Assembly (NCBI RefSeq): GCF_003605125.1 | Contig: NZ_QPQT01000010.1 | Coordinates: 118,598 to 182,597 of the forward strand | Direction: 5' to 3' | Length of the DNA: 64,000 bases | Source: Shewanella algidipiscicola | GTDB taxonomy: Bacteria > Pseudomonadota > Gammaproteobacteria > Enterobacterales > Shewanellaceae | Shown here: piece by piece, positions 56,857 to 64,000 of the stretch | Numbering within the stretch: the first letter of the stretch is position 1 | Layout of the letters: every line of letters begins with the position of its first letter | Notes under the pieces: generated by a model | Database searches by the model: none | Seen by the model: only the letters and a program-made list of their open reading frames with translations | What the model was told of the DNA's origin: nothing | Translations under genes and position numbers: made by a program

Positions 56857-58035
56857 ATGTTTGAAATCATGGATAGTCATTCAGACGAGGCGGTGATTAA
56901 AGTCATCGGCGTCGGTGGAGGTGGCGGCAATGCCGTCGAACATATGGTCAAGCACAACATCGAAGGTGTTGAGTTTGTTGCCACAAATACAGATGCTCAG
57001 GCGTTACGTAAGTCTGCGGCTGGCACAACGATCCAACTGGGTCGTGACGTAACTAAGGGACTTGGTGCCGGGGCAAACCCTGAAATCGGTCGTTTAGCGG
57101 CAGAAGAAGATAGAGAAAATATCCGCAATGCAATTAAAGGCTCTGACATGATCTTTATTGCAGCGGGTATGGGTGGTGGTACGGGGACTGGCGCAGCCCC
57201 TGTGGTTGCCGAGATCGCTCGTGAAGAAGGGATACTTACCGTTGCGGTTGTGACCAAGCCATTTCCTTTTGAAGGTAAAAAGCGCATGGCTTATGCCGAC
57301 CAAGGTATCGAAATGCTTGCAAAGCATGTCGACTCTTTAATCACCATTCCAAACGAGAAATTGCTTAAAGTATTGGGTCGCGGCACCTCTTTACTCGACG
57401 CATTTGCCGCAGCAAACAACGTACTGCTTGGTGCGGTGCAAGGTATTGCTGAGCTGATTACTCGCCCTGGCCTTATTAACGTGGATTTCGCGGATGTTAA
57501 AACCGTGATGTCGGAGATGGGTAATGCCATGATGGGCACTGGCGTGGCAAGTGGTGAAGACCGTGCTGAAGAAGCCGCTGAAGCTGCTGTGGCTAGTCCA
57601 TTACTAGAAGATATCGATCTTGCTGGCGCGCGTGGTGTATTGGTTAACATCACCGCTGGCATGGATATGAGTATCGAAGAGTTCGAAACTGTGGGTAACC
57701 ATGTTAAGGCTTATGCATCAGATAACGCGACTGTGGTTGTGGGGGCGGTTATCGATCCAGAAATGAGCGATGAGCTTCGTGTGACTGTTGTTGCCACAGG
57801 TATTGGTGCCGAGAAGAAACCAGACATTCAGCTGGTATCAAAGCCTGCTCCACGTCCAGAGCAAGTGACTCCCACCGAGGTTAAGGTAGAATTACCTGTT
57901 GAAGACGCGATGCAACCTATGGCCGGCGGTGGTGGTAATGTCATGCCTGTGCACAAAGTTGAATCGATAAATCAGCCTAAGAACGATCTTGATTATTTAG
58001 ATATTCCGGCTTTTTTGCGCAAACAAGCTGATTAA
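56857..58035 (+). CDS. ftsZ: Cell division protein FtsZ
   Basis: A 392-aa tubulin homologue forming the Z ring. [18 protein letters not shown], the GTP signature [20 protein letters not shown], the synergy-loop region [11 protein letters not shown], a Pro-rich linker from about 318, and the C-terminal [14 protein letters not shown] that binds FtsA, ZipA and SlmA. GGAGAG before the ATG. Confidence 0.98.
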   Translation: MFEIMDSHSDEAVIKVIGVGGGGGNAVEHMVKHNIEGVEFVATNTDAQALRKSAAGTTIQLGRDVTKGLGAGANPEIGRLAAEEDRENIRNAIKGSDMIFIAAGMGGGTGTGAAPVVAEIAREEGILTVAVVTKPFPFEGKKRMAYADQGIEMLAKHVDSLITIPNEKLLKVLGRGTSLLDAFAAANNVLLGAVQGIAELITRPGLINVDFADVKTVMSEMGNAMMGTGVASGEDRAEEAAEAAVASPLLEDIDLAGARGVLVNITAGMDMSIEEFETVGNHVKAYASDNATVVVGAVIDPEMSDELRVTVVATGIGAEKKPDIQLVSKPAPRPEQVTPTEVKVELPVEDAMQPMAGGGGNVMPVHKVESINQPKNDLDYLDIPAFLRKQAD

Positions 58036-58106
58036 TCTGTTGTGTTAAGCTGGGCGTGTGGTGGTTATTAGCAAATAACGCACACTGTGACTTGATGAGT
58101 AAATTT

Positions 58107-58135
58107 TTGTGAATTTATGAAGGTTATGCTATCAT
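58107..58135 (+). promoter_or_regulatory. Putative lpxC promoter
   Basis: TTGTGA (58107-58112), 17-bp spacer and TATCAT (58130-58135), 80 bp before lpxC. Confidence 0.55.
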
Positions 58136-58215
58136 GTCCGACCTGCTGCGCCTATGCGTGCTGTTTTGTTGTGCAAAAAATTTATTGCTTTGGTTGAGAT
58201 ATAACGGGTAAAAAC

Positions 58216-59136
58216 ATGATTTTTCAAAGAACTGTTAAAGAGATGGTTAAGACCACCGGTGTCGGATTGCATTCCGGTAATAAGGTGACTTTGACGATCA
58301 AACCCGCACCAGTCAACACCGGGATCGTCTTGGTTCGTACCGACTTAACCCCTAACGTTGCGATAGCGGCGAAAGCGGAACAAGTGCGCGAAACGACCAT
58401 GTGTACGGCGCTGGTCAATGATGATGGTGTTCGTATTTCAACGATTGAGCATCTATTCGCCGCATTAGCGGGACTTGGGATCGACAATGCCGTCATTGAA
58501 GTCGACGCTCCCGAGATTCCGATCATGGATGGCAGTGCTAGTCCATGGGTTTTCTTGCTGCAATCAGTGGGAATACAGGAACAAGCAGCAGCAAAGAAAT
58601 ATTTAAGAATCAAGCGTCCCGTACGTGTTGAAGATGGTGATAAATGGGCTGAGTTACGTCCATATAAAGGTTTTAGAGTCGATTTTGCTATCGATTTCGA
58701 TCACCCTGAAATCGCCAGAAGCCAGCAACATGTGGTGATGGATTTTTCTTCATCCGCCTTTGTTCGTGATATTAGCCGCGCAAGAACCTTTGGGTTTATG
58801 CGTGATATCGAATATCTACGGGCGAACAACCTAGCATTAGGTGGCAGCATGGAGAACGCCGTTGTGCTTGACGAATATCGCGTCCTCAACCCCGATGGTC
58901 TGCGTTATGAGGATGAGTTTGTTAAGCATAAGATACTCGATGCGTTTGGCGATCTCTATGTAGCCGGTCATGCAATTGTGGGTGAGTTTTGTGCCTACAA
59001 GACAGGGCATGCACTGAATAATCAATTGGTGCGTGCGCTGCTAGCTGAGCAAGATGCTTGGGAGCTTGTGAGTTTCGAGAAAGAAGAAGAGGCGCCAGTG
59101 AGCTTTGCGGTACCAAGTGGCGCCACCTTCGCCTAA
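58216..59136 (+). CDS. lpxC: UDP-3-O-acyl-GlcNAc deacetylase LpxC
   Basis: A 306-aa zinc enzyme committing to lipid A synthesis. [36 protein letters not shown] (zinc His), [30 protein letters not shown] (second zinc site) and [13 protein letters not shown]. Usual length; the C-terminal end is the part recognised by FtsH in E. coli, not examined here. Confidence 0.98.
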   Translation: MIFQRTVKEMVKTTGVGLHSGNKVTLTIKPAPVNTGIVLVRTDLTPNVAIAAKAEQVRETTMCTALVNDDGVRISTIEHLFAALAGLGIDNAVIEVDAPEIPIMDGSASPWVFLLQSVGIQEQAAAKKYLRIKRPVRVEDGDKWAELRPYKGFRVDFAIDFDHPEIARSQQHVVMDFSSSAFVRDISRARTFGFMRDIEYLRANNLALGGSMENAVVLDEYRVLNPDGLRYEDEFVKHKILDAFGDLYVAGHAIVGEFCAYKTGHALNNQLVRALLAEQDAWELVSFEKEEEAPVSFAVPSGATFA

Positions 59137-59143
59137 CTCGATA

Positions 59144-59596
59144 TTAAGATTGCCTTGAACGGCTGGCTAAAGCAGCCAGCCGTTTTAGTTTTACGCCTAG
59201 TGAACCTTCGGTATGATCGGCTAAGGCTTGTATATGGGCAGCTGCAGTTTCGCTAATCTGGTTGTGAGCTGGCTTTGATTTTGTTTCATACAAGTTCAAG
59301 CCCGGGTTGACTTTAACCTCGATAGCGGACAGCATGGGGAGCGTTTCGGCTCGTAACTGCTGTAACATTTTGGGTTTTTGAAAGTTAATTCTGGCGGCCC
59401 ATGCAGAAGTCGTGGTTTCGATAACAAGAACACCTTGACGGAAATTGGCAACTTTAAGTTGCTCCGTGACAGGACCTGTCATCACCTGTTTCACATAGTG
59501 ATCCAAGTGAAGTAACAGTTCTGCTTTTTCAGCAAGTGAAGGTAACTGACCTTGTTGATGTAGTAACTGGCTGAGATCCTGCGGGGGCTTTTTCAT
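59144..59596 (-). CDS. dciA: DciA (DUF721), replicative helicase loader
   Basis: A 150-aa protein with the DUF721 pattern: ADFRQGVLVIETTTSAWAARINFQKPKMLQQL (seen as NFRQGVLVIE, SAWAARINF), and a helical C-terminal half. DciA loads DnaB in bacteria without DnaC. It sits between lpxC and the M23 gene on the opposite strand. The hairpin of the lpxC terminator is embedded in its last codons. Confidence 0.85.
   Translation of the reverse strand: MKKPPQDLSQLLHQQGQLPSLAEKAELLLHLDHYVKQVMTGPVTEQLKVANFRQGVLVIETTTSAWAARINFQKPKMLQQLRAETLPMLSAIEVKVNPGLNLYETKSKPAHNQISETAAAHIQALADHTEGSLGVKLKRLAALASRSRQS
59158..59192 (+). terminator. lpxC terminator within the 3' end of dciA
   Basis: AACGGCTGGCT (59158-59168) and AGCCAGCCGTT (59174-59184) with a 5-base loop, followed by TTTTAGTTTT on the plus strand. 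It lies inside the dciA frame on the other strand. Confidence 0.85.
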
Positions 59597-59628
59597 TTCA
59601 TCACATAATAAAATGGCTTAATGAGGCT

Positions 59629-60528
59629 ATGAGTGTAACAGTTTTTATTCAAGGTCGAAATGGTGCCACGCGCTGGCAACCAGGCAAGCGTTGGCTATTA
59701 CTCCCTATCTTGCTCATTGCAGCAGGTACAGGGCTATACCAACATCATGCAAAACAAATTGTGCAGCAACAAAACAACGTTGATAACGAACGTGTTGCTC
59801 GAGAAGAACAGCTGCATCAACTCATCGAGTTAAAAGGTGCAACAGAATCGCAGTTGGCGATGCTGGTGACTCATGTCGCCCGCATGCAGGCCAAAGTGAC
59901 TCGGTTAGAGGCGCTGGGGCAACAAGTTGCCAAAGATTACAAACTCGAAGATCAATTCGATTTCTCTTCAGAAGTCGGTGTCGGCGGCCTAAGTGAACTA
60001 GGTAGCAACATCGAACTCGATCAGCTTATCCAAGATATGGATAGGCTAGTCTATCGCATAGATAATAATAATGTTCAATTATCACTACTTGAAACAGTGA
60101 CATCTAATCTCCATATAGATGATGAGCGTTATATCTCGGGACGTCCCATCCAAAAAGGCTGGTTATCATCCCACTATGGTTTACGTAATGACCCTTTTAA
60201 TGGCAGAAGAACGATGCATAAAGGTATCGACTTTGCCGGTAAAGAGGGGGCCGACGTTGTGGCAACCGCTGGCGGTGTCGTAACGTGGTCAGGCAGTATG
60301 TTTGGTTATGGTGAGTTAGTCGAAATTGACCATGGTAATGGTCTGCGCACTCGCTATGGGCATAATAAGTCATTGTCAGTAGCTGTAGGTGATGTGGTCG
60401 CTAAAGGCGAGAGTATTGCGCAAATGGGCAGTACGGGTCGTTCGACGGGTCCGCATGTGCATTATGAAGTGTTGCGAAATGGGCAGCAGATAGATCCCAA
60501 AAAATATGTCTACCGCAAGGCAGGTTAA
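59629..60528 (+). CDS. M23-family peptidoglycan endopeptidase, membrane-anchored
   Basis: A 299-aa protein: N-terminal membrane segment (WLLLPILLIAAGTGLY), a coiled coil to about residue 110, and a LytM domain (about 170-295) with the zinc ligands His197, Asp201 (HKGID) and His278 (HVHYE), plus His276. The zinc site appears complete, so it is likely an active DD-endopeptidase or an activator. The gene diverges from dciA and lies before secA. Confidence 0.9.
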   Translation: MSVTVFIQGRNGATRWQPGKRWLLLPILLIAAGTGLYQHHAKQIVQQQNNVDNERVAREEQLHQLIELKGATESQLAMLVTHVARMQAKVTRLEALGQQVAKDYKLEDQFDFSSEVGVGGLSELGSNIELDQLIQDMDRLVYRIDNNNVQLSLLETVTSNLHIDDERYISGRPIQKGWLSSHYGLRNDPFNGRRTMHKGIDFAGKEGADVVATAGGVVTWSGSMFGYGELVEIDHGNGLRTRYGHNKSLSVAVGDVVAKGESIAQMGSTGRSTGPHVHYEVLRNGQQIDPKKYVYRKAG

Positions 60529-60587
60529 ATTAAAAATAGGCTTCCAGTTTCGATAGAGACTAAGCCAATAACATAAAAGTGGTTCAG

Positions 60588-63311
60588 ATGTTTGGTAAAT
60601 TACTGACAAAAATATTTGGTAGTCGTAACGATCGTACCCTTAAAGCGCTTAATAAGGTCGTCATTAAAATTAATGCGCTTGAGGCCGATTTCGAGAAGCT
60701 CTCCGATGAAGAGTTGAAGGCAAAAACCGCCGAGTTTAAGGCGCGCTTAGCCGCAGGTGAGACTCTCGATGATGTGCTACCTGAAGCGTTTGCCGTTGTG
60801 CGAGAAGCCTCTAAACGTGTTTTTGATATGCGTCATTTCGATGTGCAATTGCTCGGTGGTATGGTGCTCGACAGTAACCGCATTGCAGAGATGCGTACCG
60901 GTGAAGGTAAAACGTTAACCGCTACCTTGCCAGCTTACCTGAACGCACTTACGGGGAAAGGCGTGCACGTTATCACAGTGAACGATTACTTGGCCCGCCG
61001 CGATGCCGAAAATAACCGCCCTCTTTTTGAATTCCTTGGCATGACTGTTGGCATTAACGTTGCTGGCTTGGGTCAAGTTGAGAAGAAGATGGCTTACGAT
61101 GCTGATATTACCTATGGTACCAACAACGAGTTTGGCTTCGACTACCTGCGCGATAACATGGCGTTTTCACCAGCCGAACGCGTACAGCGTCCATTACATT
61201 ACGCATTGATCGATGAAGTTGACTCGATCCTTATCGATGAAGCGCGTACGCCATTGATTATTTCTGGTGCTGCTGAAGACAGCTCTGAGCTTTATAAAAA
61301 GATCGACACCTTAATTCCTCATCTTATTCGTCAAGAGAAAGAAGATACTGAAGAGGAGGTCGGTGAGGGCGATTATTCTGTCGATGAAAAAGCCAAACAA
61401 GTTCATTTAACCGAACGCGGCCAAGAGAAAGTAGAAGTGCTGCTTACCGAGCGCGGTATGCTTGCTGAGGGGGATTCACTCTACTCTGCTGCTAATATTT
61501 CTTTATTGCATCATGTGAATGCTGCGCTACGTGCACACACACTATTTGAAAAAGATGTTGACTACATAGTGCAAGACAATGAGGTGATCATTGTCGATGA
61601 GCATACGGGTCGTACCATGCCTGGGCGTCGTTGGTCTGAAGGCCTGCATCAGGCTGTCGAAGCTAAAGAAGGCGTGCATATTCAAAATGAAAACCAAACG
61701 CTGGCATCTATCACCTTCCAGAACTTCTTCCGTCAGTATGAAAAACTGGCAGGTATGACGGGTACTGCAGATACTGAAGCGTTTGAGTTCCAGCATATTT
61801 ACGGTCTCGACACCGTGGTGATCCCTACCAACCGTCCTATGGTGCGTAAAGATCATCCCGATTTAGTCTACTTAACTGCGGCCGAAAAATATGATGCGAT
61901 AATCAAAGACATCATAGATTGTCGTGAGCGCGGACAGCCTGTATTGGTCGGTACTGTGTCGATTGAGCAATCTGAGTTGCTACACAACTTGTTAAAGAAA
62001 GCCAAAATCCCACACGAAGTACTCAACGCTAAGTTCCATGAGCGTGAAGCTGACATTGTGGCGCAAGCTGGCCGCAAAGGTGCCGTTACTATTGCCACAA
62101 ACATGGCCGGTCGTGGTACCGATATCGTGCTGGGTGGTAACTGGAATATGGAGATTGAAGCGCTCGACAATCCAACGCCAGAGCAAAAAGCCAAAATTAA
62201 GGCCGATTGGCAAATTCGACACGATGAAGTGGTTGCGGCCGGCGGTTTACATATTCTGGGTACCGAACGCCATGAGTCGCGTCGTATCGATAACCAGCTG
62301 CGTGGTCGTTCTGGTCGTCAGGGTGACGCGGGTTCTTCACGTTTCTATCTGTCGATGGAAGATAGTTTAATGCGTATATTCGCTTCAGATCGGGTTGCTT
62401 CAATGATGAAGAAACTGGGTATGGAAAAAGGCGAAGCGATTGAGCACCCATGGGTATCACGTGCGATTGAAAATGCACAACGTAAAGTAGAAGCACGTAA
62501 CTTCGATATCCGTAAACAACTACTCGAATTCGATGACGTTGCCAATGATCAACGCCAGGTGGTTTACGCGCAGCGTAATGAATTGATGGATGCCGACAGT
62601 ATTAAAGATACTATCGTCAATATTCAAGCCGATGTGGTCAATGCACTTATCGATCAATATATTCCACCTCAGTCGGTCGAAGAGTTATGGGATGTTGCTG
62701 GTCTTGAAACGCGCCTTGAGCAAGAGTATGGCTTAAAGATGCCAGTGCAAGAGTGGTTAGATAAAGAAGGCGATCTGCACGAAGAAACGCTACGCGAGCG
62801 TATCGTCGATACTTGGGTGAAAGCTTATCAAGCTAAAGAAGAGATGGTCGGTGCTCAGGTGCTACGTCAATTCGAGAAAGCGGTCATGCTGCAAACACTC
62901 GATGGCCTATGGAAGGAGCACTTAGCTGCAATGGATCATTTGCGTCAAGGTATTCACTTACGTGGTTATGCGCAGAAGAACCCGAAGCAAGAGTATAAGC
63001 GAGAATCGTTTGAGCTGTTCCAGCAGATGCTCGATACCTTAAAGCATGATGTGATAAGTGTACTGTCAAAGGTACAAGTGCAAGCACAATCTGATGTTGA
63101 AGAGATGGAAGAGCGTCGTCGTCAAGAAGAAGCGAAAATCCGTCGCGATTATCAACACGCAGAGGCTGAAGCATTGGTTGGCGGCGAAGAAGCCCAAGCA
63201 CTTGCTGCTACACAGCCTGTCGTACGCGAAGGTGAAAAGGTGGGGCGTAACGACCCCTGTCCTTGTGGATCGGGTCGCAAATACAAACAGTGCCACGGCA
63301 AATTAAGCTAA
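60588..63311 (+). CDS. secA: Protein translocase motor SecA
   Basis: A 907-aa ATPase driving export through SecYEG. Walker A GEGKT with Lys108, [14 protein letters not shown], the ATPase motif [41 protein letters not shown], and the C-terminal zinc motif [13 protein letters not shown] (SecB contact). ATG 60588 is used as in E. coli, although a GTG three codons upstream is in frame. Confidence 0.98.
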   Translation: MFGKLLTKIFGSRNDRTLKALNKVVIKINALEADFEKLSDEELKAKTAEFKARLAAGETLDDVLPEAFAVVREASKRVFDMRHFDVQLLGGMVLDSNRIAEMRTGEGKTLTATLPAYLNALTGKGVHVITVNDYLARRDAENNRPLFEFLGMTVGINVAGLGQVEKKMAYDADITYGTNNEFGFDYLRDNMAFSPAERVQRPLHYALIDEVDSILIDEARTPLIISGAAEDSSELYKKIDTLIPHLIRQEKEDTEEEVGEGDYSVDEKAKQVHLTERGQEKVEVLLTERGMLAEGDSLYSAANISLLHHVNAALRAHTLFEKDVDYIVQDNEVIIVDEHTGRTMPGRRWSEGLHQAVEAKEGVHIQNENQTLASITFQNFFRQYEKLAGMTGTADTEAFEFQHIYGLDTVVIPTNRPMVRKDHPDLVYLTAAEKYDAIIKDIIDCRERGQPVLVGTVSIEQSELLHNLLKKAKIPHEVLNAKFHEREADIVAQAGRKGAVTIATNMAGRGTDIVLGGNWNMEIEALDNPTPEQKAKIKADWQIRHDEVVAAGGLHILGTERHESRRIDNQLRGRSGRQGDAGSSRFYLSMEDSLMRIFASDRVASMMKKLGMEKGEAIEHPWVSRAIENAQRKVEARNFDIRKQLLEFDDVANDQRQVVYAQRNELMDADSIKDTIVNIQADVVNALIDQYIPPQSVEELWDVAGLETRLEQEYGLKMPVQEWLDKEGDLHEETLRERIVDTWVKAYQAKEEMVGAQVLRQFEKAVMLQTLDGLWKEHLAAMDHLRQGIHLRGYAQKNPKQEYKRESFELFQQMLDTLKHDVISVLSKVQVQAQSDVEEMEERRRQEEAKIRRDYQHAEAEALVGGEEAQALAATQPVVREGEKVGRNDPCPCGSGRKYKQCHGKLS

Positions 63312-63327
63312 TTTTGCCAGCCTAGTT

Positions 63328-63355
63328 AAAAGCCATCCTTAGGGATGGCTTTTTT
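63328..63355 (+). terminator. Terminator of secA
   Basis: AGCCATCC and GGATGGCT around TTAG, flanked by A- and T-runs, 17 bp after the secA stop. Confidence 0.9.
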
Positions 63356-63744
63356 GATCTTACCCCACTCGCGCTTTGTTTAACGATAATAATGCGGCTT
63401 TACACAAAGTAGAGGGTAATAACACACCACTTTGCATGTATTAACTAATAGTGTGCATTAATCAAAGGCTATAAACCTTTAAATAGATATCGCTCTCTAT
63501 GTTGGCCTACCCCTATAAAGAATGACTGCATAGACCAAGTCAGTACAATGAACCACTGATAAGGTAGAGCTATCACTACTAACTCCTGAGTGGATGAGCC
63601 TGTAACCCAGTCACTTCATCGCAATAAAGAGTGTGATTTTTAATCGCTCAAGTCTGTTCTGTGGATAAAGCTGGGGGTAATAGGTGTGTATTTTGTGGCT
63701 ATCTAAAAAGATTGCAAAAATTGTCATTTTTCTTCAAAAACAGC
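63356..63744. other. Region between secA and the rRNA promoters
   Basis: 390 bp with no gene seen. It is the upstream part of an rRNA operon and may hold Fis or UP-element sites, but I cannot point to one. Confidence 0.5.
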
Positions 63745-63772
63745 TTGCGCCCCCAAGATAACTCCCTATAAT
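63745..63772 (+). promoter_or_regulatory. rRNA operon promoter P1
   Basis: TTGCGC (63745-63750), 16-bp spacer and TATAAT (63767-63772), followed by GCGCAACC, a GC-rich discriminator typical of stringently controlled rrn promoters. A/T-rich tracts precede it. Confidence 0.8.
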
Positions 63773-63900
63773 GCGCAACCACTGACACGGCGAAGCTCGC
63801 AGAGATAAGTCGTAAAGCACTAAGTAACCTGGTTAAACACCTAGCTTACAGGGTGGTCAGGCACTGAAAAGTGCCGCATCAAAAAGTTTTCAAAAACTGC

Positions 63901-63928
63901 TTGACGCGAACCAAGGATTGCGTAGAAT
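63901..63928 (+). promoter_or_regulatory. rRNA operon promoter P2
   Basis: TTGACG (63901-63906), 16-bp spacer and TAGAAT (63923-63928), then ACGCAGCCC. The upstream CAAAAACTGCTTG resembles CAAAAACAGCTTG before P1, so P1 and P2 are related copies. Confidence 0.8.
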
Positions 63929-63968
63929 ACGCAGCCCTAGCCACTTGGAACTACCGAGATGTGCTAAC

Positions 63969-63981
63969 GCTCTTTAACAAT
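63969..63981 (+). promoter_or_regulatory. boxA antitermination site of the rRNA leader
   Basis: GCTCTTTAACAAT matches E. coli rrn boxA (TGCTCTTTAACA). The following AATCTGTGTG is the usual leader text; the 16S gene should begin after the window. Confidence 0.85.
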
Positions 63982-64000
63982 TTATCAAGTAATCTGTGTG

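Overview
The window looks like a gammaproteobacterial chromosome, most probably Shewanella or a close relative. This is inferred from protein similarity I recognise, from the recQ / yigI / rarD neighbourhood, and from a division-and-cell-wall (dcw) cluster that runs mraZ to secA but has no ddlB. It has two contrasting halves: an AT-rich accessory island (1 to about 16.4 kb) and a conserved housekeeping core (16.4 kb to the end).

Island, 1-16.4 kb. A P4-type tyrosine integrase (15011-16276, minus) lies directly against the 3' end of yicC, a known integration site for genomic islands. On the minus strand the element backbone follows: integrase, an unknown 277-aa partner, two AlpA-like regulators, a YagK/YfjJ (inovirus Gp2-like) protein and an HGGxSTG protein. 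The plus-strand cargo is antiphage: the end of a type I Zorya system (zorB partial, zorC, zorD), a HelD-like helicase with an inserted nuclease-like domain and C-terminal zinc ribbons, an unrecognised three-gene operon (membrane, exported and cytosolic proteins), a prokaryotic viperin (pVip), a HicA-like 66-aa protein, and two tiny proteins sharing an Asn-Pro-Asn-Asn motif. Two control-like sequence families occur: a GTGATCCACT repeat in two intergenic regions, and inverted repeats at the integrase and at alpA. The left end of the island is outside the window.

Core, 16.4-41.6 kb. yicC diverges from rph-pyrE (with an attenuator-like terminator between them). Then come an orphan secreted protein, folE, slmA, dut-coaBC, radC (with a changed metal-ligand residue), rpmB-rpmG, argA behind a tandem ARG box, rarD, yigI, recQ and a TPR protein with a decayed GGDEF-like domain. 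leuABCD follows behind a leucine leader peptide and attenuator, then fadL, an NTF2-like exported protein and glpK.

Core, 42-64 kb. The dcw cluster is nearly gapless: mraZ-rsmH-ftsL-ftsI-murE-murF-mraY-murD-ftsW-murG-murC, then ftsQ-ftsA-ftsZ behind their own promoter where ddlB is found in E. coli, then lpxC, dciA (opposite strand), an M23 endopeptidase and secA. Three 10-bp TGTGG repeats before mraZ are a textbook-like MraZ operator. The window ends in the leader of an rRNA operon: tandem promoters and boxA are visible, but the 16S gene itself lies beyond the edge.

The most interesting parts are the unrecognised operon 8155-9834, the pVip locus with its three small downstream genes, and the repeat families of the island.
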